Shown: piece by piece, positions 62,786-64,000 of the stretch
How positions within the stretch are numbered: position 1 is the first letter of the stretch
Layout: each line of letters opens with the position of its first letter
Assembly (NCBI GenBank): GCA_013399895.1
Contig: VXBA01001799.1
Coordinates: forward strand, 62,001 to 126,000
DNA length: 64,000 nt
From: Serilophus lunatus
Taxonomy: Eukaryota; Chordata; Aves; Passeriformes; Eurylaimidae
Direction of reading: 5' to 3'
Program-made: the position numbers and the translations under genes
Notes under the pieces: generated by a model
Databases searched by the model: none
The model's input: only the letters and a program-made list of their open reading frames with translations
Told to the model about the DNA's origin: nothing

Positions 62786-63183
62786 TGTGCTGGTTTTGGC
62801 TGAGGTGGAGCGACCTCAGCTGAACAAAGGAATATTCCATACTATATAGTGCTATGCCAGCATAAAAAGCTGAGGGAAGAAGGAGGGAGGAGGCTTGTTT
62901 GGAGTTATGGTATTTACCTTCACAAGTGACCATTACACATGACAAAGCTCTGCTTTCCTGGAGATGGTGAAACACCTGCCTGCAGATGGGAAATGGGAAA
63001 TTAATTCCTTGTTTTGTTTTTCTTGCTTGTGCAGATTTTGCTTCACCTATCAAACTGTCTTTATCTCATCCCTTGAGAGTTTTCGTGCTTTTACCCTTCT
63101 GATTCTCTCCCTCATCCTGATACAGGGGCAGTGATTGAGGGGCTGTGGGGGGCTTAAAGGCTACCTGGGGTTAAACTACAACA
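62786..63183 (+). mobile_element. Avian ERV-type LTR (second family)
   Basis: It starts TGTGCTGGTTTTGGCTGAGG and contains AGGAATATTCCATACTATAT, TTTCCTGGAGATGGTGAAAC, ACCTGCCTGCAGATGGGAAA and CTGTCTTTATCTCATCCCTT. It ends GGGGTTAAACTACAACA, so TG...CA termini are visible. About 400 bp, solo, no internal region. Confidence 0.88.
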
Positions 63184-64000
63184 CCACTTTTTTTAAAACT
63201 CAAAATAAAACCTCACCATTTTTTTAAAAAAATGTGTTTCCTAAGCATTAATTAAAACAGAATCATTAAAATACTTTTTAGATGTGAATGAACTTTGAAA
63301 AGTGTTTGTAACACTTTTGCTCTTTTCCTTTGGTATGTGAAAGCCACTCTGAGTCTGGTGTGATTCATCAGAGCTAAAAAAGACCAGACCAGGTTTGGAT
63401 ATTGAGTAGAAGAAGAAACTGCTTATATACTATCTACAACCCAAATTATGTTGACCAGATTTAGTAACTGCTTAATTTAAAATGATTTATATTAGCTAAC
63501 AGGAAACACATGGCCTGAGCAATAAGAGAAATGGTAATGTAAGCATGTATTACAAATTATAATTCAGGAAAATTAATAAATGTTAATATTAATTAAGGTA
63601 AACGGATATGGCCATGTAAAAAAGCTGCAAGTAAACTGCTAAAAGCTCAATGCAAGTCCTTGAAATGTTAAAAAATAATAATCCTACAGAGTCCCCTAAA
63701 TCTGTCTTTCTTCTCAACTCAGTACTTTTAGAAGGTATATATTTAAACTAGGACTTCATCTGCTCTGGCTTTCTAGGTTATGATTGTCTCAAAAACTTCT
63801 AACAGTTCAGATAGTGCTTGATGAATAGAAAATGATTTTTAATTATGTCACTCAGAAACACTGTAGGCTCTTTCTTTTTTATCTCCTTACCACTGTCAAA
63901 CAGGGCACCTAGTAATCTAATAGATTCCCATAAAAATTCTCTGAAATCCTTTCCCAATTGTATTTATTTTTTCCACACTTATAACATGTATAAAGACTGT
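63184..64000. other. Gene-free stretch to the window end
   Basis: AT-rich; nothing recognised. Confidence 0.6.

Noticed and set aside
1..64000. CRISPR arrays, operons, ribosome binding sites, prophage or other prokaryotic systems
   Set aside because: Spliced gene structure, CR1 elements, LTRs and low coding density mark this as bird nuclear DNA; no such features are seen.

Overview
The window is vertebrate nuclear DNA from a bird, most likely a passerine. It is AT-rich, has a split gene with GT-AG introns, and is littered with CR1 LINE 3' ends and avian-type LTRs. One SINE at about 4.4 kb has a tRNA-Ile-like head and a CR1-like tail. I know that architecture from passerine songbirds, so the order-level call is knowledge plus inference.

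The only gene I can support is periostin (POSTN), on the minus strand. The coding sequence runs from the ATG at 45,827 to a TAA at 17,290 in 24 coding exons, all with AG/GT borders and consistent phase. The exons sum to 2,574 nt, or 857 residues. The order is signal peptide, EMI domain (exons 2-3), four FAS1 domains (exons 4-14), and a repetitive, basic C-terminal tail (exons 15-24). A TATA box lies at 45,896-45,903, and candidate poly(A) signals lie at 16,435 and 16,114. The tail is the unusual part. It has one exon more than human POSTN (19,793-19,879, 87 bp), a shortened exon 17 (48 bp), and an unfamiliar basic C-terminus. None of the donor sites of exons 17-23 matches GTRAGT.

Layout: 1-16.1 kb is gene-poor DNA downstream of POSTN, with a SINE, CR1 pieces and microsatellites. 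16.1-45.9 kb is POSTN, whose introns contain an antisense LTR (intron 9), a sense-oriented CR1 (intron 16), and T/G- and A/C-rich tracts (intron 17). 45.9-64 kb is the upstream flank, with a CR1 3' end, three different LTRs packed into 52.3-55.3 kb (one still carrying a tRNA-Lys-type primer-binding site), and another LTR at 62.8 kb. The other open reading frames in the window look like chance or repeat-derived frames. I see no prokaryotic features and no functional tRNA or rRNA gene.
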